64,000 nucleotides of DNA from Cyanoderma ruficeps. Its lineage: Eukaryota > Chordata > Aves > Passeriformes > Timaliidae. A program made the translations under genes and the position numbers. The notes beneath the pieces are model-generated. The model did no database searches. It saw only the letters and a program-made list of their open reading frames with translations, and was not told where the DNA came from. How positions within the stretch are numbered: position 1 is the first letter of the stretch; each line of letters begins with the position of its first letter. The stretch spans positions 25,564,039-25,628,038 of the forward strand of contig VZDJ01007753.1 of assembly GCA_008694505.1 (NCBI GenBank), in the 5' to 3' direction. This document shows, one piece after another, positions 58,864 through 64,000 of this stretch.

Positions 58864-59104
58864 CTGCGCTAGTTCTGCTTCCTGAACCAGCAGTCTCCCG
58901 CCCCTGTCTGACCGGTGTAAACATAGGCGGGGAAGAGATTTCTCCGGCCTATAGAGTAAGTTACAGCGTAGCAGTGATGTAGATAGGAGCCGACTCTTGG
59001 TGTAAACTCATTCCTGTGATAATAAAATTAATTTTAATGTCTTCAAACCGTGTATTTAATCAAAACCCACACATTTTGAAACTCAAAAGACACCCAGTTT
59101 ACTC

Positions 59105-59140
59105 TTTTTTTTTTTTTTTTTTNTTTTTTTTTTTTTTTTT
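59105..59140. repeat. Poly-T tract with one ambiguous base
   Basis: A run of about 35 T residues interrupted by N at 59123. On the minus strand it would be a poly-A tail, but I recognise no retroposon body next to it. Its true length is uncertain because homopolymers are poorly resolved. Confidence 0.9.
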
Positions 59141-62100
59141 GGCTTGTGTAATTAAACTGTTTGTCCACAGGATAATATCTGACTGCTACATTCATAGATG
59201 ACTTTACATTTCTTATTGATAAGGAAAAAAAATTCCGTGTGGGAAGACAAATCTGGAAGAATTTAGGCAATAATGGGATCCTTCACTGAGTAATCGTAGC
59301 ATGAAGGCAAGTTTTGACTTGTTTTGTCCTCTTCCCATGCAGCTTTTCTAATTGTTTGGGTTTGATTTCTAGGCATCTTTAACTGTTGCATGGAGAATCA
59401 GAAGACTTTAATCACCGCAGTTAATGTCTTCATGCTTATTTTTCAATGCTGAAAAGTTTCAGTAAAGCTGGAGATGCCAATTAGAATTGATTTGCTTTAT
59501 TTGCAGTGATAGCTTACTTTCTAGATCAATTGAAAAAAAATGGATAATAAAGCTTTAAAATTGTTGCTGTTTTTCAAGTAAAAAATGAACAAAATTAATA
59601 ATATATTTTAATGCAGACCTCCTAAAATATATTACTTAAATCAGATAACTATATGCTTAATTTGAATAAAAAAATCCTTTTTCTAATTTTATTTTTGGTT
59701 TGTTTTGAAGTTAAATACCTGTATCCTTAGTCTTCAAGTCATTAAAAGCCCAGTGGAGGTACCAGAGAGACTGATGTGAAAGGTTAACCCTTTTTTATAA
59801 TAATTTGACATGCTGTGAAAGTGGAGAGGCATCTTGTAGAGATGTGGTAATGCTGGGGATTGTGTTTTGGTAGCTTATTTTTCAAATGGTTCTGTATTTA
59901 ATTTTGGTGGTTTTTTTCAGCAGGATGGATAATGTGCAGAAAGGCAAACAAGGCTGAATTACTGGTATGAAATTGTTAAGAATATTGAGTAGGAGCTACT
60001 GCAGGCTGTTTTGGAAAAGAAGTGCTGGAGAAGTCCTGTGGTTGACAGAAAATTGGAAATATTTCATATAAAGAAAAAGGGCTTTTAAGCCAGTAGCAGA
60101 CTGAGTGTTTAAAGCAAGTTTGCATTTCTAGGATAGAGTGAAGAAGCTGCAGTGGTACATTTTTGGCTTTAATCCAATTTACAGCTAGGCACTTAAATAG
60201 TGTGCAGCTGAAAGAGCTAGAGAATTAAGGATTAAAAGATGGCTATTCATTGTGTCAGTATGTCAAATGAGGAATCCATAGCCTATCCTGATTTTAAAGT
60301 TCCCTTTTGTCCTGTGTGTTGCTGCTTGCACTTTGGGATTAGCTCTAAGTCTATAATGACATTAAAAGGGTAAATTGAGAGTCCTGGTGATGGATTAAGA
60401 GTGCCAGTTTTAAAGTAACTGGCACCTTCACTTAGCAGAGCTGGAATTTCTGTCTTTGGAATGGACTACAGCTGCTGAATATGGGGAGCACTTGTAGTGT
60501 AGGAAATTCTTCACTGTACAGAACAATAACAGCTCATTAACCTGTGCCTTTATCCCTCCCAGGCTAAACACCAGGGAACTCTGTTGGTTGGCAGTTTACT
60601 TCAAAGTAAAATGCTATCTACTAGCATCCAGTGGGGATACATACACCCTACCAAGTATGGGAAAAATGTCTCAGAAAATATGAGCAAAAATGAAATTAAT
60701 GGTGTCAGAGAGTCTCTGGATGTTTAGCAGTAACATAGGCTATGTTGATTAACAGCTATTTATAGAAGCTTTTTGTGAAGTCTTCTTTTTATTATGCCTT
60801 TTTTCTCCCTTTTTTCTCTCTGTTGGTATGAAGTCTTTAATCAGATCTGTTCCTCAGTAAGGCATTTGGCGACTTGGAAGAAATACCACCAGATTCTCCA
60901 CTGCATACAGAATTGTGTGGAGGGGTCCTTTGTGATATGTGAATGAAACTGGTTGTGTTTGATTGAAAATTTGTTACTGGAGAATAGAATTGATTCTGTA
61001 GTTGATATTCCGTGAAAAACAGAAAAGGGAACCTACATAAAGAAGGTATAGGGAGGGACAAAACAGTTCTTAAGGATCTGCTTGAAGAGCTTATAGGAGG
61101 AAAGATGTAGATCATTTTGTCATTAGCATCAATTTGTGCCACCTGAACAAGGATTATGTACAGTAATATTTGCCTGCCTAAGAGAACAAGTGTAATGGCA
61201 ATTGAGTGCTTTCTAATCTGCATAATGAAAAGGAGGCAAAATGTATTGGGTTTTTATACATGACCTCTGTCTGCCAGGGCTTTGGCCTTCAACAACTTCA
61301 TTTTAGTTTTTTTCCCCAAAAGAATTGCAACTAAGTTCAGAGCTTGCAAATCATTAATTTAGAATGCTGCTGTCTTCCAAATCTCTATTACTCACAAGGC
61401 AGTGGCCAGGTTCAAGGACTAAGTTGAAATTTAATTATATAGAGAATCTTGCCAGAGAAGGTAAAGGAAAGGATCTTTTTAGTGAGGTTATCTGTGCCTG
61501 TAATTTGTACACTGCACAAAATGAAGCTGGAGAATTCTCATCTCTCAGGGATATCTGTAAGAATATCATCTTTGTCTATTGATGTAGCATTTGGGTTTTT
61601 TTAAATATAGAATCTGTCCCTGGTGACTGTGAAAACTAGTTTTTGATTCTTCATCTAGGTGATAAGTTTCTAAATTAGAATGAAAACTTCACTGTATTTT
61701 TAATGGATTGAGAGCTGCAGTGATTATGTAACTTACACTGTCTCAGGAAGAATGTTTGTTAGAAATCTTTATAAAGGTCTAATGGGCAAATTAAAATTTT
61801 GCTGAGATTAATGATACTGATGTAGAAAGAATTATTCAGTCAATGATGTAAAAGATGAAGAGGAGTTGAAGTTCTTTATTGTATAAAATTTTTTCGGTTC
61901 CTGAGGTCACCAGGGATCAGATGAGACCATGACAGTAGCAGTACTGCAGAAATAGCAAATCCTAGCAGTAGTTAGCCTGTGCTAGAGACTGTTTACCTAC
62001 GGTGAGGGAATCTTAAAAACATTGATAAGAAGGTAAATGTGAACATTTGTGAGTTTTTAAGTATAGCTTTTGCTGGCATGGGAGTACTTCTGTATTTTCA

Positions 62101-64000
62101 TGTGCTGAGACAATATGTTTATTTCTAATTTCATGGGCTCTGCCTGATGGAATTTTGATAAGGATCTTATGCTGCATGAAGAGGTCAATGAAACTGCATG
62201 TATTTGTATATTTTTTAAAAGTAGCTTCTAGTGACGTGATTAAATCATATGGGAACAGTTACATTGTCACTTGTATATTTAGAGCTTAAGCTGCAGAACT
62301 CGTAGTAAGGCAACTAAAAAATAAGGTCTCTAGAAAGTATTATCCAAGTGTAGTAAACTTCAAGATTGATTTAAAGTTTCTTTCACAGCTGGGCAGGTGA
62401 AAGGAAAAGGACAAATGTTAACTTGAGAGCAGCTGTTTTGAACTTGGTTATTGCTATGCCATCTGGAGAGATGGAAATGCTGTTTGTTTAATAGCACAGG
62501 AGAGAAATATGTTTATAAGGAGGAAATACAGCCATACGGAAATGGTGGAATTTTCTGAATCCTTTTCCTGCCAGAGTGCTGAGGGAGGCTGTAGCAGTGG
62601 TGTGTGCTGTGCTCTGAAAAGCACTTGGTAGCACGGGGACTTCTATGTGCTTGGGTGTCCTTTAAGTATTGCATTTCTGTCTGTGCAATCAGTATCACTT
62701 AAGAAAAAAAAAAAGACGCACCATTGCTGTGAGAAGTATATGGTATCAAAATAGTGTCAGAGGACATAAGAGGAATCTTAGAGCTTTTTCCCCTCCTCTT
62801 TTTTTCCTAAGTTGCCTTTTTGGTCGTGCTTTTGATTTCCCATAATCTATTTCTTCTGCCCAGATGTTTTTTTTTTTACCTTGTGTGATGTTAGGTATGT
62901 TTTCTTAGGATTTGTTTTAATATAGCAATACTTTGAAAGATATGCTCTTTTATTATATGAGGTGTGGGTTGTATGGGGAGAAAAAACAATTTATTAAAAT
63001 CTAATTTTATTTTTTAATTATTGTAACTCATGCATCTGGATTATATTTCACTCAGCATGAGAAGTATCTGTAATTCTTATTAACAGTTTAATGTGGTAGC
63101 ATCCAGGTGTGTGCATATTATTTCTTCTCTTGGGGATTTAGAATGTTGTAAACACTGGAAGAAATGATCTGGACTGTACTGTGGATGTCTTAAAAAATCC
63201 CTTTGTGGCTGCCATAATATTTTTCTGAGATAATTAAATGTTGAGTAAAGGGTTATTTGCTTTCTGGGGATGTTTACATACTGCAAAAGCAGGGAGATTT
63301 GGGAGAAAGAAAACCATATCTTATTGGGCTAATGCTTTCTGTGTAAGCTGCTACTTCTAGGCAGGTATGAACTCGGCTTACCTAACATGTTGAATTGCTT
63401 GGTGAAGAAAAAAACCCTGCCTTAGGCTGTCTTAAGTGAGGTTCTGTCAGCGATTTAAAGATTTCTGCAAGGCCTTTTTCCTATAATCCTGTAGAAAGCA
63501 CTGTGCTTACAGGAACACTTGTGCTTTGGTTAACATGATCGTAGGAACTTGAGAATCTGTTAACTATTCTTTGAAAACAAGTTTTATTGGACTGTATCTA
63601 TGAACAAAAAGAGTGCATCTCAGAAACAGGCACTTTTCTTACTTTTGAAAAAGTGTGTAAATTTTTTAGAGAAATGTTTTATTGTAATAGCTTTTTGTAT
63701 TTATTGTGTTTATTTTAGAGAAATGGTTTATTGTATTAGCTTGGTAATTTAGGATTTGTCAAGTCCTCTAGGTAATTGAAGGATGTTTTTCTCCAGTGTG
63801 GATGTATTTATTCTTTATCTAAGGAAATTTTGTACACTTAGATAATATAGATATAGTAGATACAGTGCAGCTGACTCCTAGGAACAAGTGGCCTGTAGTG
63901 GTGAATACCTGATTATGTCCAGGAGGTAATTCTAATTCATTTAGGTAATACTAAGTCTTTAGTCCCTTTGGGCCGAAAGTGAAACTCTGGTGAGTTGTGA

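Larger units (their letters stand above)
58540..58900. promoter_or_regulatory. Isolated CpG-rich patch in NUBPL intron 3
   Basis: A GC- and CpG-dense patch inside an otherwise AT-rich intron, densest at 58680-58865. It contains GTTGC-TGC-GCAAC at 58706-58718 (X-box-like), CCGGCAGGGGGCGC at 58738-58751 (13 of 14 positions fit the CTCF core) and a 16-bp tandem duplication. A 217-codon minus-strand frame (58271-58924) and a 153-codon plus-strand frame (58521-58982) cross it, neither with a known domain. It may be an alternative or antisense promoter, or an insulator. Confidence 0.6.
54941..64000 (+). other. NUBPL: NUBPL intron 3 (partial)
   Basis: At least 9 kb of intron. It contains a MIR-like relic (57576-57668), a T/G-rich low-complexity block (57465-57840), an isolated CpG-rich patch (58540-58900) and a 36-bp poly-T with one N (59105-59140). 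From 59.2 to 64 kb I see only AT-rich unique sequence without exons or repeats I can name. Confidence 0.75.

Overview
The window is vertebrate nuclear DNA, most likely from a bird and probably a passerine. It has AT-rich introns and intergenic DNA, sparse CpG islands, short exons flanked by GT/AG signals and almost no long open frames. The interspersed repeats are mostly 3' ends of CR1 LINEs. There is also one solo retroviral LTR whose TGTCTTGG...CCAAGACA ends resemble an LTR type common in songbirds, and a few decayed MIR/CORE-SINE relics. The lineage call comes from repeat types and protein similarity recalled from memory, not from a database search.

Three protein-coding genes can be read exon by exon. 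(1) HEATR5A, minus strand, positions 1284-8595: the first six coding exons, giving residues 1-310. Its CpG-island promoter is probably near 18.8-19.6 kb, and the rest of the gene continues past the left edge. (2) DTD2, minus strand, complete: coding exons at 36086-35979, 30498-30429 and 28484-28159 give 167 residues, with a CpG-island promoter at about 35.8-36.2 kb. (3) NUBPL, plus strand, first three coding exons: 48170-48310, 49221-49368 and 54906-54940 give residues 1-108, including the nucleotide-binding loop. Its CpG island is at about 47.9-48.6 kb and the gene continues past the right edge. All splice phases agree. The gene order and orientation match human chromosome 14q12.

The remaining sequence is introns and two intergenic blocks (19.7-28.15 kb and 36.2-47.9 kb). 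These hold CR1 fragments, the solo LTR, MIR-like relics, short tandem duplications and simple repeats. NUBPL intron 3 contains an unexpected CpG-rich patch at 58.54-58.90 kb, with a CTCF-like site, an X-box-like palindrome and a 16-bp tandem duplication. It may be an unannotated promoter or insulator and is the least explained feature here. The three genes have unrelated housekeeping roles: adaptor-dependent membrane traffic, tRNA proofreading and mitochondrial complex I assembly. They do not form a pathway. I saw no prokaryotic genes, CRISPR arrays, tRNA or rRNA genes, or new multi-gene system.
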